A stretch of 64,000 nucleotides of DNA from an uncultured beta proteobacterium (GTDB taxonomy: Bacteria > Pseudomonadota > Gammaproteobacteria > Burkholderiales > SG8-41): positions 1 to 64,000 of the forward strand of contig CAITMU010000087.1 of NCBI GenBank assembly GCA_903893565.1. Reading direction: 5' to 3'. Position numbers and translations under genes: made by a program. This document shows, in pieces, positions 21,458 to 31,507 of the stretch; position 1 is the first letter of the stretch, and each line of letters opens with the position of its first letter. The notes beneath the pieces are model-generated. The model was not told the DNA's origin, made no database searches, and was given only the letters and a program-made list of their open reading frames with translations.

Positions 21458-21943
21458 ATGGCATCAGTTAATAAGGTGATTTTGGTTGGCAATTTGGGTA
21501 AGGATCCTGAAACACGGTTTATGCCCAGTGGCGATGCTGTTGCCAACTTCAGTATCGCGACCACAGAAGTGTTTAAGGATAAAAGTGGTTCAAAGCAAGA
21601 GCATACCGAGTGGCACCGCATTTCTTTTTTTGGTCGTCAAGCGGAAGTGGCCGGAGAGTATTTGAAAAAAGGTTCTCCCGTCTACATAGAAGGACGTATC
21701 CGAACCCGTAAATGGCAGGATAAGGAAGGCCAAGATCGCTACACCACAGAAATTGTGGGTGACCGTCTCCAGTTATTAGGCGGTCGGGGTGTGTCTGACA
21801 ATGCGAGTGGCGGTGAGCCCCCTTCACAATATTCCAATGAGGCGGCTCCTGCCCGGCGTAGCGACCCCCCAGAGGCAAAGACAGCCAAGCCCAAGGCGAC
21901 TAAACCGGGGTTTGATGAAATCGAGGACGATATTCCGTTTTAG
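21458..21943 (+). CDS. ssb: Single-stranded DNA-binding protein
   Basis: SSB protects single-stranded DNA in replication and repair and recruits partners by its acidic tip. The 161-residue protein has the OB fold at about 1-110 ([30 protein letters not shown]) and a Pro/Ala/Lys linker. The conserved acidic tip EDDIPF is at the C terminus. It starts 24 bp after the MFS gene. Confidence 0.97.
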   Translation: MASVNKVILVGNLGKDPETRFMPSGDAVANFSIATTEVFKDKSGSKQEHTEWHRISFFGRQAEVAGEYLKKGSPVYIEGRIRTRKWQDKEGQDRYTTEIVGDRLQLLGGRGVSDNASGGEPPSQYSNEAAPARRSDPPEAKTAKPKATKPGFDEIEDDIPF

Positions 21944-22104
21944 AGTATTTGAGTATTGACGCGCCTTGGTCCTGACCCCCGAGTTCCACAAACCTTATTC
22001 GTTAAAAGGTTATTTTCTGTAGAGGCTTGGGGATGGGGCTCGTAGGGGCTTGTAGGCCATGGGATTGTCTATACAATAGGCATCTCTTCGCTTAGGCTCG
22101 GGTG

Positions 22105-22110
22105 TATAAT
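22105..22110 (+). promoter_or_regulatory. Promoter -10 element upstream of fmdB
   Basis: A consensus TATAAT preceded directly by GTG lies about 39 bp before the fmdB start, in a 205-bp gap after ssb. No good -35 hexamer is visible, so a partly extended -10 type is likely. An A/T-rich hairpin (AACCTT with AAGGTT) near 21990-22012 may end ssb transcription. Confidence 0.5.
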
Positions 22111-22148
22111 CCGTGTTTTTAACCGACTTAAATGTTAGAGTTTTAACC

Positions 22149-22511
22149 ATGCCGATTTACGAGTACCGTTGTGATAGCTGTGGCTTTCAAAAGGAATTTA
22201 TTCAGAGAATGAGTGACCCTCGTTTAACGGATTGTCCTGAGTGTAAAAAACCGACCTTTAGCAAAATGGTCACGGCTGCCGGCTTCCAACTAAAGGGAGG
22301 GGGTTGGTATGTGACCGATTTTAAGGGCAGTGGTTCAGCGCCTTCAACTTCGACCAGTAGTAGTAGTACAGAAAGCAAGACCAAAACGGCAGAAAAATCT
22401 GCCGCGACCGAATCTTCAGCCCCAGCAGCGAGCGCTTCATCTGGTGATAAACCTAAGGCAGAACCTGCCAAGGCAAGCACCCCCACCGTCACAACACCAT
22501 CGAGTTCATAA
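22149..22511 (+). CDS. FmdB-family zinc-ribbon protein
   Basis: This is a small protein with an N-terminal zinc ribbon (MPIYEYRCDSCG, then CPECKK) typical of the FmdB/CxxC_CXXC_SSSS family, often called a putative regulator. The ATG at 22149 gives 120 residues; the residues upstream of it in frame are not conserved in the family. The C-terminal half is a Ser/Thr/Ala/Lys-rich low-complexity tail. It is followed by a DUF502 gene and aspS, a conserved order. Confidence 0.88.
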   Translation: MPIYEYRCDSCGFQKEFIQRMSDPRLTDCPECKKPTFSKMVTAAGFQLKGGGWYVTDFKGSGSAPSTSTSSSSTESKTKTAEKSAATESSAPAASASSGDKPKAEPAKASTPTVTTPSSS

Positions 22512-22647
22512 AATCCACAGTCAGCGGTATGGCATAAAAAACGGATGTAAAACGTAGGTATCATACGGATACAATCGGTGGATTTTTGGTTGTAAAGGGT
22601 TGGGTTATTGTGGTTTTTTTCGTGATCTTCGTCGGTATTTATAACCC

Positions 22648-23349
22648 ATGACAAAAAAAAGTTTTTTCAAGCGATATCTCATTACTGGGTTACTGATTTG
22701 GGTGCCGCTGGTCATTACCCTTTGGGTGCTAAATTTGCTCGTCAGCACGATGGACCAGTCGTTACAACTTTTGCCACTAAGGCTCCGTACGGAAAGTTGG
22801 ATGGGACAACATATCCCGGGCTTAGGCGTGATACTGACCTTACTGGTGGTGCTGGTGACTGGAGTACTCGCAGCTAATTTTATTGGCCAAAAATTGGTTC
22901 ACTTTTGGGAAAATGTGCTGCAGCGAATTCCCGTGGTCAATACCATTTATCGCTCAGTCAAGCAGATCAGCGACAGTTTGTTCTCCGGTTCAGGCCAAGC
23001 CTTTCGTAAAGTGCTTTTAGTGCGTTACCCACACCCTCAGGCGTGGTCGATTGCGTTTCAAACCAATGTGCCGGAGGAATTGTTGCCTTTATTGGAGGAG
23101 CCTCATGTCGCAGTTTTCATCCCGACTACGCCAAGCCCTGTGAACGGATTTTATTTTTTTGTTAAACGTTCAGAAGTCATTGAATTGAGCTTGAGCGTGG
23201 AAGATGCTTTCAAATACATCGTATCGATGGGTGTATTAGGTTCGGTTAACCCCTCAAGTGAGCCTTTGGCCGAGGGCAAGATCGAATCGATGTTGCATAA
23301 GATGGTTTCACAGTCAAAAGCAAAACCAAATAGTTCTGTCGTTGATTAA
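22648..23349 (+). CDS. DUF502 family membrane protein
   Basis: This is an inner-membrane protein of unknown function, 233 residues. Two transmembrane segments lie near residues 9-32 and 57-80, followed by the DUF502 signature region RIPVVNTIYRSVKQISDSLF. The soluble part contains VFIPTTPSPVNGFYFF. It lies between fmdB and aspS, 29 bp before the latter, so it is probably in the same operon. Confidence 0.85.
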   Translation: MTKKSFFKRYLITGLLIWVPLVITLWVLNLLVSTMDQSLQLLPLRLRTESWMGQHIPGLGVILTLLVVLVTGVLAANFIGQKLVHFWENVLQRIPVVNTIYRSVKQISDSLFSGSGQAFRKVLLVRYPHPQAWSIAFQTNVPEELLPLLEEPHVAVFIPTTPSPVNGFYFFVKRSEVIELSLSVEDAFKYIVSMGVLGSVNPSSEPLAEGKIESMLHKMVSQSKAKPNSSVVD

Positions 23350-23378
23350 ACGTAATTTTTAAATGGTAGATTGACAAT

Positions 23379-25163
23379 ATGCGTAGCGAATATTGCGGAC
23401 TTATTAACCGTAAACATTTAGAGCAAACCGTCACGGTGCAGGGCTGGGTTCATCGTCGAAGAGATCATGGTGGTGTGATTTTCATCGATTTGCGTGATCG
23501 GGAAGGATTAGTGCAAATTGTTTGTGACCCGGATAATGTGCCGACTTTCACTTTGGCTGAGAGTGTACGAAATGAGTTTGTCGTCAGTGTGACTGGGCGG
23601 GTTCGTCCCCGACCTGAAGGCACGATCAATACCAACCTCATCAGCGGAGAGATCGAGATCCTCGCCGACTCGATGGAGATTTTGAATCCCTCTCTGACCC
23701 CGCCATTTCTTATGGATGATGAGTCGTTATCTGAAACCGTGCGCCTTGAATATCGTTTTTTAGATCTTCGCCGTCCACAGATGCAAAAAAATCTCTGGCT
23801 TCGCTATCGCACGAGTATGGCAGTGAGAAATTACCTGGATCAATTAGGCTTTATTGATATAGAGACCCCGATGCTCACGCGCTCCACGCCAGAGGGGGCG
23901 CGGGATTATTTGGTGCCCTCTAGGGTGCATTCGGGATCTTTTTTTGCATTACCGCAGTCACCCCAATTATTTAAGCAAATGTTGATGGTCTCTGGTTTTG
24001 ATCGTTATTACCAGATTGTTAAGTGCTTTCGGGATGAGGATTTGCGTGCTGACCGTCAACCTGAGTTTACGCAGATTGATATTGAGACATCATTTTTAGA
24101 TCAGGCTGAAATTACGCAGATGATGGAAGATATGATTTGTCATATCTTCAAAAAAGTACTGCAAATCGAGTTGCCAAAGCCTTTTCCACGTCTGGCCTAC
24201 GATGATGCGATGAGGCTATATGGTTCGGATAAACCCGATTTGCGCATATCATTGGAGTTAACCGAGTTAACTGATGTGATGAAGACGGTGGCATTTAAAG
24301 TATTTTCGGTGGCAGCCAATCAGGCCGGCGGACGGGTGGCAGCACTACGCATTCCTGCTGGGGCCAGTCTGAGCCGAGGTGAAATTGATGCTTATACCGA
24401 GTTCGTGAAAATTTATGGGGCTAAGGGGCTGGCTTACATCAAAGTCAATGACGTTACTCAGTTAAATGAAGCCGGACTTCAGTCCCCGATTGTGAAAAAC
24501 CTCTCTGCGAGTTGTCTGCAGGCGGTGATGGAGCGCACGGGCGCACAAAACGGCGACTTGATTTTCTTCGGCGCGGATAAGGCACGTGTGGTCAACGAGG
24601 CCATGGGCGCGTTGCGTGTGAAAATAGGCCACGAAAAAGGTTTTGCTGAAAAAGTGTGGAAACCGCTTTGGGTGTTGGAGTTCCCGATGTTTGAGTGGGA
24701 CGAAGAGGCGCAGCGCTGGAATGCCATGCATCATCCCTTTACCGCTCCAGCTAAGGGGCATGAAGAGTATTTATCAACCAATCCCGGTGCTGCTAAGGCC
24801 ATTGCTCACGATATGGTGCTCAATGGTTGGGAAATTGGTGGTGGGTCGATTCGTATCCATCAACAAGAGGTCCAGTCCAAGGTATTTTCTGCTCTGGGCA
24901 TTGATGCTGAACAGGCACAGGCAAAATTTGGCTTCTTGTTAAAAGCCTTACAGTACGGTGCACCGCCTCACGGTGGGATTGCTTTTGGTTTGGATCGGAT
25001 TGTCACCATGATGGCGGGTGCAGAGTCCATTCGTGATGTGATTGCCTTTCCTAAAACACAACGTGCGCAGTGCTTACTCACCCAGGCTCCTAATTCGGTG
25101 GACGAGAAGCAGTTGCAGGAGTTGCATATTCGTTTGCGTAAAGTCGAGCCCCCAGTGACCTGA
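23379..25163 (+). CDS. aspS: Aspartyl-tRNA synthetase
   Basis: This class IIb synthetase charges tRNA-Asp and, if non-discriminating, tRNA-Asn. The 594-residue protein has the bacterial layout: an N-terminal OB anticodon domain ([21 protein letters not shown]), class II motif 2 ([19 protein letters not shown]), a GAD insertion, and motif 3 ([15 protein letters not shown]). Whether it is discriminating cannot be read here. Confidence 0.97.
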   Translation: MRSEYCGLINRKHLEQTVTVQGWVHRRRDHGGVIFIDLRDREGLVQIVCDPDNVPTFTLAESVRNEFVVSVTGRVRPRPEGTINTNLISGEIEILADSMEILNPSLTPPFLMDDESLSETVRLEYRFLDLRRPQMQKNLWLRYRTSMAVRNYLDQLGFIDIETPMLTRSTPEGARDYLVPSRVHSGSFFALPQSPQLFKQMLMVSGFDRYYQIVKCFRDEDLRADRQPEFTQIDIETSFLDQAEITQMMEDMICHIFKKVLQIELPKPFPRLAYDDAMRLYGSDKPDLRISLELTELTDVMKTVAFKVFSVAANQAGGRVAALRIPAGASLSRGEIDAYTEFVKIYGAKGLAYIKVNDVTQLNEAGLQSPIVKNLSASCLQAVMERTGAQNGDLIFFGADKARVVNEAMGALRVKIGHEKGFAEKVWKPLWVLEFPMFEWDEEAQRWNAMHHPFTAPAKGHEEYLSTNPGAAKAIAHDMVLNGWEIGGGSIRIHQQEVQSKVFSALGIDAEQAQAKFGFLLKALQYGAPPHGGIAFGLDRIVTMMAGAESIRDVIAFPKTQRAQCLLTQAPNSVDEKQLQELHIRLRKVEPPVT

Positions 25164-25268
25164 TGTCGTGGCGATATCATAGCCGATTGTATGGGTCGTT
25201 CGTTATTCGATGAACGAGCGAGTGTCGGACATCCGTGTTGTGTTTATAGTCAGTTAAAGCGATAGAAA

Positions 25269-25724
25269 ATGACGAGCGTGGAGTATAAGATCCCCGTGTC
25301 GGTTTTGGTACTCATTCATACCCCCGATGCAAAAATACTGCTTCTGGAACGAGCCGACCGTCCTGGATTTTGGCAGTCTGTCACAGGCAGCCAAGATGAT
25401 ATAGACGAACCCTTATCGCAGACCGCACATCGGGAAGTGGGGGAGGAGACGGGGATCGATTGTTCAGATTACGCTTTGCTAGATTGGCAACAACATCATG
25501 CCTATGAGATTTTTCCCCATTGGCGAAGTCGTTATGCCCCTGGCGTCACGCACAATACGGAACATGTGTTTAGTCTTCAATTGCCGCATATACAACCTGT
25601 TCGCCTAGCGCCTCGCGAGCATTTGCAATACCAGTGGGTCCCGGCCAGGCAAGCCGCCGAGATGTGTTTTTCTTCGACCAATGCCAATGTTATCTTGCAA
25701 TGGCTAGAAAAAAACGGGATTTGA
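25269..25724 (+). CDS. nudB: Dihydroneopterin triphosphate pyrophosphatase, Nudix family
   Basis: NudB removes pyrophosphate from dihydroneopterin triphosphate in folate synthesis. The 151-residue protein has a Nudix box starting at Gly40 and ending REVGEETGI (55-63). The spacing is one residue longer than the textbook box. The substrate-specific segment HWRSRYAPGVTHNTEHVF matches NudB. It lies about 105 bp after aspS; the gap holds a stem (about 25197-25220) without a T run. Confidence 0.9.
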   Translation: MTSVEYKIPVSVLVLIHTPDAKILLLERADRPGFWQSVTGSQDDIDEPLSQTAHREVGEETGIDCSDYALLDWQQHHAYEIFPHWRSRYAPGVTHNTEHVFSLQLPHIQPVRLAPREHLQYQWVPARQAAEMCFSSTNANVILQWLEKNGI

Positions 25725-25878
25725 GTGAAAAAAAAGGCGAATTACCGTTGATTTTTTACTGATTGACTGTAAAAACGGTTGATGGGGTGGAAATTTGTTT
25801 GGTTTATGATATCTTGTCAGACCCCAATCCGACATTGGCCGCTGTTTTTCTGAAGCGGGGTAAAAAGGAAAAGGTATC

Positions 25879-26988
25879 ATGACACAAGTGACGGTAAGCA
25901 CGACGGGTGCATTTGAATCGTATAAAAAGATGACTCCAGAAGAGTGTGAGTCAAGGATAGTGGCTGCCAAAAAAACATTGGGAGACCGACTCACTATTTT
26001 GGGACATCATTATCAACGCGCTGATGTCTATCGGCACGCTGATTTAGTTGGGGACTCTTTGGGATTGTCCAAACTAGCTTCTCGCACACAAGCCGAATAT
26101 TTGGTTTTTTGTGGTGTGCATTTTATGGCGGAAGTGGCTGACATTTTGTCTAAACCGACCCAAACGGTGATTCTTCCCGACATGAGTGCAGGCTGTTCAA
26201 TGGCTGATATGGCTAATTTGAATAAGGTTGAGCGGGCTTGGCGTGAGTTGTCTGAGATCATCGATCCAGAAGAGCAGGTCACCCCAATTACGTATATTAA
26301 TTCCGCCGCTGATTTAAAAGCCTTTTGCGGCGAGCATGGCGGGGTTGTGTGTACGTCGACCAATGCCAAACAAGTGCTGCAATGGGCATTTGCTCGTCGT
26401 TCGAAGGTATTGTTCTTCCCAGATCAGCATTTGGGGCGGTGGACCGGTTATATGTTGGATATCCCCCTCGCTGAGATGTTGGTGTGGGATCCCGATTTGC
26501 CAATGGGGGGATTGACTGCGCAGCAGATCAAGATGGCCAAGGTGCTCTTATGGAAGGGGCATTGTTCGGTGCATCAAATGTTTCAGGCCGCGCATATTCT
26601 ACGTTGGCGCCAACAAAATGCCACGGGAGCGGTGATTAGCCATCCGGAGTGCAATTTTGAGGTATGTAAATTATCCGATTACGTGGGTTCTACCGATTAC
26701 ATCATTAAGACGATAGCGGCGAGTGCCCCGGGAACGCGCTGGTTGGTCGGTACTGAGTTAAATTTGGTGAATCGATTGGCAGAAGAGTTTAAATCCCAGG
26801 GCAAGGTCGTTCAGTTTATGTCACCAACCGTTTGTATGTGTTCGACCATGGCTCGCATTGATACTCAACATTTGGCTTGGGCGCTCGATAACCTCACAGA
26901 AGGCCGTGTGGTTAATCAGATTAAAGTACCCCATAAAGAGGCCGAACTGGCTCGGATCACCCTTGATCGGATGTTGGCTTTTTCCTAA
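25879..26988 (+). CDS. nadA: Quinolinate synthase
   Basis: NadA condenses iminoaspartate with dihydroxyacetone phosphate to quinolinate in NAD synthesis, using a 4Fe-4S cluster. The 369-residue protein has the three cluster cysteines in AGCSMAD, HPECNFEV and VCMCSTMA, plus LGHHYQRADV and the VCTSTNA segment. nadB and nadC are not in the window. It has its own 154-bp upstream gap. Confidence 0.95.
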   Translation: MTQVTVSTTGAFESYKKMTPEECESRIVAAKKTLGDRLTILGHHYQRADVYRHADLVGDSLGLSKLASRTQAEYLVFCGVHFMAEVADILSKPTQTVILPDMSAGCSMADMANLNKVERAWRELSEIIDPEEQVTPITYINSAADLKAFCGEHGGVVCTSTNAKQVLQWAFARRSKVLFFPDQHLGRWTGYMLDIPLAEMLVWDPDLPMGGLTAQQIKMAKVLLWKGHCSVHQMFQAAHILRWRQQNATGAVISHPECNFEVCKLSDYVGSTDYIIKTIAASAPGTRWLVGTELNLVNRLAEEFKSQGKVVQFMSPTVCMCSTMARIDTQHLAWALDNLTEGRVVNQIKVPHKEAELARITLDRMLAFS

Positions 26989-27393
26989 AGTGACGACCTG
27001 ACGGTTCCACTGGTTCACGATCGCGTAGACCATTTTAATTATTGGTCTCTTGCGCTTATTTCTAGAATCCTTATGAAGTCAGCATAGGTCACGAGAGGGG
27101 CTTTTGCCTATCGATAGTCAACATGGCTCAGTTGCGCATTTTTGTTGATTGTCATGGCCCGTTAAGATGAGATATGCAACCGCCGATGACGGTCCGTGGT
27201 CTCGTTTAAGAGACCGAAGCCCTAGTGCCGAAAACAAGGTGCCTATAAACGCACTGCGCCTGAGTGCGTGGCGTGAGATAATCGCAAGGAACGCGGCCAC
27301 ACAGTCATACGATTCCTAGGATGATGTTTTGGTGTGTTGTGAGCGTGTTGTAGGCGCTTAAAAATAGCAGTTTCATTTTAAGGGACGTCATTT
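26989..27393. other. Long intergenic segment with several hairpins, possible structured RNA
   Basis: There are 405 bp between nadA and the ABC exporter. A 14-nt arm at 27049-27062 pairs with 27275-27288 with one mismatch and one G-U pair. Inside it lie GGTCTC/GAGACC (6 bp, 6-nt loop, near 27196-27213) and CGCACT/AGTGCG (6 bp, near 27250-27268). Upstream, AGACCA/TGGTCT near 27027-27048 may close nadA. No protein gene is visible. It does not show the tmRNA, RNase P or SRP RNA hallmarks. Confidence 0.35.
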
Positions 27394-29220
27394 GTGAATC
27401 AGCACGGATTGGGTTCTACCGCTAGTGACAAGATAGGCGAACAAAAAAAACGTCGTAATGAATGGCGTGTCATTCCCACCTTGCTGCCCTTTTTGTGGGA
27501 ATATAAACTTCGTGTGGCGATTTCCCTTGGTTTTTTAATCGCCGCAAAATTGGCTAATGTTGGGGTGCCTCTGGTGATGAAAGTCATCGTCGATGACCTC
27601 ACACCCGGTCAACAAATACTGGCGGTGCCTTTTTCTTTGCTGATTGCCTACGGGGCATTGCGCTTTGCCAATACGTTGTTTGCAGAGTTGCGTGACATGG
27701 TGTTTGTGCGCGTCGCTCAACGCGCGGTGCGACGTGTAGCCCTCAATGTGTTTCGGCATTTGCACAGCTTGTCACTCCGATTTCATCTTAATCGCCAAAC
27801 CGGTGGCATGACGCGTGATATTGAGCGGGGCACCCGTGGCATTTCGACTTTGCTGACCTACATGTTGTTTTCTATTATCCCCGTGATCCTAGAATTCTTG
27901 TTGGTCTCGGCTGTGCTTTGGCAACGCTTTGATTGGCGCTTTGTAGCGGTGACTTATGTGGCCGTGGCAGCGTACATCGGATTTACCATTTCGATCACCG
28001 AGTGGCGAACCGCGATTCGCCGTCGTGCCAATGAGCTAGATTCGAAAGCCAATAGCCGCGCTATCGATAGTTTGCTCAATTATGAGACGGTTAAATATTT
28101 TAATAACGAGGAGTTTGAAGCCCAACGTTATGATGCCAATCTCACCAGTTATGAGGCGGCCGCAGTCAAAACCGAAGCCTCGCTGGGAGTGCTCAACATA
28201 GGGCAAAGTGTGATTATCGCTTTTGCAGCAACCGCGCTCATGGTATTGGCAGCTGAAGGGGTGGTTTCGGGCCAGTTGACCTTGGGTGATCTAGTTTTAG
28301 TCAATGCTTTGTTGATACAGCTTTATATCCCATTGAATTTTTTGGGAATGGCTTATCGCGAAATTAAGCAGTCTTTGATTGATATGGATCGGATGTTTCG
28401 ACTATTAGAGGAAAATCGAGAGATTAAAGATGCAGCTGAAGCTATCCCAGTCACGGAGGGTGCTCTGTCAGTGAGTTTTAAAAATGTGAGTTTTAGTTAT
28501 CAGACTGAAAGAAAAATTCTTGACGATATCAGCTTTGAGATCCCTGCCGGAAAAAAGGTTGCCGTCGTCGGACATAGCGGTTCAGGCAAATCGACTTTGG
28601 CTCGATTGTTGTATCGTTTTTATGACGTAAATAGTGGGGTCATTCAGATCAATGGTGTCGATATCCGTCAATTGCGCCAGTCGAGCCTGCGTTCAAGTAT
28701 TGGTATCGTGCCACAGGATACGGTACTTTTTAATGACACGATTTATTATAATATTCATTATGGTCGCACTAGCGCTAATCGCGAATCAGTGTTGGCGGCA
28801 GCCAAAGCCGCCCATATCCACGATTTTATAGTCACTTTGCCGGAAGGTTATGAATCCGCCGTAGGTGAGCGCGGATTAAAATTGTCCGGGGGAGAAAAGC
28901 AGCGAGTGGCGATTGCCCGTGCCTTGTTGAAACAACCTCGCATTCTGATTTTTGATGAGGCGACCTCAGCCCTGGACTCTCAATCTGAAAAAGCGATTCA
29001 AGAACAACTGGAACCGTTAGCGCGAAGCCACACCACGTTAGTGATTGCACACCGTTTATCTACCATTATGGATGCGTATCAAATTTTGGTGATGGATCAG
29101 GGGCGATTGATCGAACGGGGAACGCACCGCGAGTTACTCGAGCAGGAGGGGGCCTATGCGCGCATGTGGGCGCTGCAACAACAAGAGGAAGCGAGCCGAG
29201 AAATTAAGCGCATCCCCTAG
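27394..29220 (+). CDS. Atm1-type ABC exporter (fused permease and ATPase)
   Basis: This half-size homodimeric exporter has 608 residues: six transmembrane helices to about residue 330, then one nucleotide-binding domain. Walker A VGHSGSGKST, signature LSGGEKQR and Walker B ILIFDEATSALD are all present. The pattern NYETVKYFNNEEFEAQRYD is the mark of the Atm1/ABCB7/HMT1 group, which moves glutathione-linked sulfur or metal species. The start is GTG with GGGACG upstream. The substrate here is not known. Confidence 0.9.
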   Translation: MNQHGLGSTASDKIGEQKKRRNEWRVIPTLLPFLWEYKLRVAISLGFLIAAKLANVGVPLVMKVIVDDLTPGQQILAVPFSLLIAYGALRFANTLFAELRDMVFVRVAQRAVRRVALNVFRHLHSLSLRFHLNRQTGGMTRDIERGTRGISTLLTYMLFSIIPVILEFLLVSAVLWQRFDWRFVAVTYVAVAAYIGFTISITEWRTAIRRRANELDSKANSRAIDSLLNYETVKYFNNEEFEAQRYDANLTSYEAAAVKTEASLGVLNIGQSVIIAFAATALMVLAAEGVVSGQLTLGDLVLVNALLIQLYIPLNFLGMAYREIKQSLIDMDRMFRLLEENREIKDAAEAIPVTEGALSVSFKNVSFSYQTERKILDDISFEIPAGKKVAVVGHSGSGKSTLARLLYRFYDVNSGVIQINGVDIRQLRQSSLRSSIGIVPQDTVLFNDTIYYNIHYGRTSANRESVLAAAKAAHIHDFIVTLPEGYESAVGERGLKLSGGEKQRVAIARALLKQPRILIFDEATSALDSQSEKAIQEQLEPLARSHTTLVIAHRLSTIMDAYQILVMDQGRLIERGTHRELLEQEGAYARMWALQQQEEASREIKRIP

Positions 29221-29223
29221 TTA

Positions 29224-29238
29224 GGGGCTCCTCGCCCC
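29224..29238. terminator. Weak hairpin between convergent exporter and kinase genes
   Basis: GGGGC (29224-29228) and GCCCC (29234-29238) around a 5-nt loop fill the 30-bp gap between two convergent genes. No clear T run follows on either strand, so it is a weak terminator candidate. Confidence 0.3.
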
Positions 29239-29250
29239 CCAAGCTTTATC

Positions 29251-30630
29251 TTAAACCAAAAGGGGAAACTTGATTTGTGCCACGGTGCCTAGATGTTGAG
29301 TCTGGGGGAGGAGGCGAATCTCACCTTGGTGGCGAATGACGATTTCGCGCGCAATGGATAAGCCAAGGCCAGCCCCTTCGACCCCAGTACCTAAAATGCG
29401 GTGGAATCGTTCTAGAACGGCTTCTCTTTCTGCCTCGGGGATCCCAGGCCCATTATCCTCGACAGTCAAAAATAAGTGGCTTACATTTTGTGAAATCCTG
29501 ACGGTGACTTGTCCGCCGTTGGGGGTATAGCGAATCGCATTATCAATGAGGTTGCTGAGCATTTCACGGATTAAAAAATCCTCTCCTCTCATCAACGGAT
29601 CCTCAAGACAGGGCTCAAATCCCAGATCGATACCATGACTAATCGCCAAGGGAACAAAATCGGCGGTGACTTCCCGCGCCAAGACATTGAGTGCTAATTT
29701 TTCCTTTAACTTGGGATTTTCTGCTGAAGGCTCAGCGCGGGCTAAGGAAAGAAGCTGATTAATCAGATGGGTCGTGCGCTCAGCCGCTGATTGGATCTGA
29801 AGAAGCGTTTGGGCGACCTCTTCAGGGTTGGTTTGTCGTTGGGCTAATTCGGTTTGGGTGCGCAGCCCTGCAATGGGGGTGCGTAATTGATGTGCTGCAT
29901 CAGCTATAAATCGTCGTTGAACAATAAACACTTCGTTTAATCTTTGCAGCAAGCTATTGGTCGATTCGATCAAGGGTCGCACTTCAGCCGGCACTTGATC
30001 AATCGACAACCCGGACAAGTCACGGTCAGAGCGTTTTTCTATTTCTCGGCTAAGCGTGGTTAAGGGGGCTAATCCTCGCCCGACTGAAAACCAGATCACA
30101 GCACCGGCTAGCAGCGCTAATAAAGCTTGAGGTAAGGCCATTCGAAGCAATACTTCTCGCAATAAATCGATTCTAGGGGAAAGTGTTTCGGCCACTTGTA
30201 CGCTCACCATGTCACCGTGTGAGGCTTCAAGCGGTAAATTAATAACGGCAACACGAACATTTTGCCCACGGTAATTGTCATTGTAATAGAGCGCTTGGCC
30301 AGATGGAGCGATTCTTGAGGGGTTCAGATCCGATTCACCACTGACGTATTCGTTATGGGGGCCCGTGACCAAGTAAAAAAATTGCCCCGATTCCCTTGAC
30401 CGCAACATTTTGATGGCCACATCGGGCAGGTCGACATTGATATGACCACGAAAAAACCGCACCTGACGACCGATGTCGAGAGCAGACTCTAGCAAAGCGC
30501 GGTCGTAGGCAACATTCACATATTGTTTGGCTATAAAGTAATCACTGTAAGCGCTGACTAGCCATAGGATGCTCAGTGGGATCGATACCCAGGTTAATAC
30601 TTTCAGACGAAGGGTTTTTTGTGTCTTCAT
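29251..30630 (-). CDS. Two-component sensor histidine kinase, TctE/QseC-like
   Basis: This inner-membrane kinase has 459 residues from the ATG at 30630, which overlaps the response-regulator stop (ATGA). Two transmembrane segments near 12-30 and 165-188 flank a periplasmic 2CSK_N-type sensor domain. HAMP follows, then the H box DAAHQLRTPIAGL, N box LSNLIDNAIRYTPNGG and G boxes VEDNGPGIP and GAGLGLSIA. TctE relatives sense tricarboxylates; the ligand here is open, and no tct transporter lies beside it. Confidence 0.92.
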   Translation of the reverse strand: MKTQKTLRLKVLTWVSIPLSILWLVSAYSDYFIAKQYVNVAYDRALLESALDIGRQVRFFRGHINVDLPDVAIKMLRSRESGQFFYLVTGPHNEYVSGESDLNPSRIAPSGQALYYNDNYRGQNVRVAVINLPLEASHGDMVSVQVAETLSPRIDLLREVLLRMALPQALLALLAGAVIWFSVGRGLAPLTTLSREIEKRSDRDLSGLSIDQVPAEVRPLIESTNSLLQRLNEVFIVQRRFIADAAHQLRTPIAGLRTQTELAQRQTNPEEVAQTLLQIQSAAERTTHLINQLLSLARAEPSAENPKLKEKLALNVLAREVTADFVPLAISHGIDLGFEPCLEDPLMRGEDFLIREMLSNLIDNAIRYTPNGGQVTVRISQNVSHLFLTVEDNGPGIPEAEREAVLERFHRILGTGVEGAGLGLSIAREIVIRHQGEIRLLPQTQHLGTVAQIKFPLLV

Positions 30631-31298
30631 GTAACGCTTTTTTCTAGCAAATAACCTAAGCCACGAATCGTGCGAATCGTCACACCGGAACATTCGATTT
30701 TTTTTCGCAGTCGATGGATACAGACTTCAATAGCATTGGCCCCGACATCTTCATCCCAACTATAAATTTTTTCTGCCAATTGTTCTTTGCTGACTACTTT
30801 GCCGCTACGCATCATGAAAACTTCTAAAACTCCCAGTTCCCGTGCCGAGAGCTCCAAGGTTTGATCATTCAAGCTCAGGCGTCTTCCCACGGTGTCTAGT
30901 TTGAGGTTGCCATGGGTCAATAGGGCGGTGCCTCCCGTTTGGCCGCGACGAATTAAAGCGCGGACCCTAGCTTCTAGCTCCAATAGTTCGAAAGGTTTGG
31001 TCATGTAGTCATCTGCGCCAAGATCGAGGCCTTTTACCCGTTCATCGAGCGATTCTCGTGCGGTGAGTACGAGTACGGGGATATTGGAGGCACGCCGTCG
31101 AAGCCGTCTTAAGACCTCAAATCCGTCCATCCTCGGTAAACCTAGGTCAAGAATGACTAGATCGTAGGATTCAGCGGACAAGGCTAAATCAGCTGCCACG
31201 CCGTCATTGACACAGTTGACAGCATAATCACTCATTTTGAGCGAGCGTGTCAGACCGTCGGCAAGCAAAGGATCATCTTCTGCAATTAATATTCGCAT
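30627..31298 (-). CDS. OmpR-family response regulator, TctD/QseB-like
   Basis: This is the partner of the adjacent kinase, 223 residues. The receiver domain has the acidic pair D8-D9, phospho-acceptor D51 (LVILDLGLPRMDG) and K of YMTKPFELLE. The winged-helix DNA-binding domain follows (SARELGVLEVFM, AIEVCIHRLRKKIE, IRTIRGLGYLL). The regulator gene comes first and overlaps the kinase gene by 4 bp. Targets are unknown; pbpG is divergent. Confidence 0.94.
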   Translation of the reverse strand: MRILIAEDDPLLADGLTRSLKMSDYAVNCVNDGVAADLALSAESYDLVILDLGLPRMDGFEVLRRLRRRASNIPVLVLTARESLDERVKGLDLGADDYMTKPFELLELEARVRALIRRGQTGGTALLTHGNLKLDTVGRRLSLNDQTLELSARELGVLEVFMMRSGKVVSKEQLAEKIYSWDEDVGANAIEVCIHRLRKKIECSGVTIRTIRGLGYLLEKSVT

Positions 31299-31441
31299 GG
31301 ATTAAGCATACCATTGTTAAAACAAGATAGGGGGCATCAAAATAGTGGTTAGATCTGACGAGGCGTTATAACCATGAAATGGGGTTGAAATATTTACCCT
31401 AGAGGGCGTCGAGTGTAAAAAGGTAAAAGAGTATAAAATAC

Positions 31442-31473
31442 TTGAAAATTTACGAATAACCTTGTATTTTCAA
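31442..31473 (+). repeat. 8-bp inverted repeat abutting the ribosome-binding region of pbpG
   Basis: TTGAAAAT (31442-31449) and ATTTTCAA (31466-31473) are perfect arms 16 nt apart. The right arm touches an AAAGGAG. It could be an operator or an mRNA hairpin; the sequence does not decide. Confidence 0.4.
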
Positions 31474-31507
31474 AGGAGTAATTATTGATTTATTGGAGAT
31501 GCGTTTG

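Noticed and set aside
25197..25220. Terminator after aspS
   Set aside because: A stem of about 8 bp is present, but no T run follows and nudB lies in the same direction.
27049..27288. tmRNA, RNase P RNA or SRP RNA
   Set aside because: None of the conserved cores that I know for these RNAs is present; left only as an unnamed structured segment.
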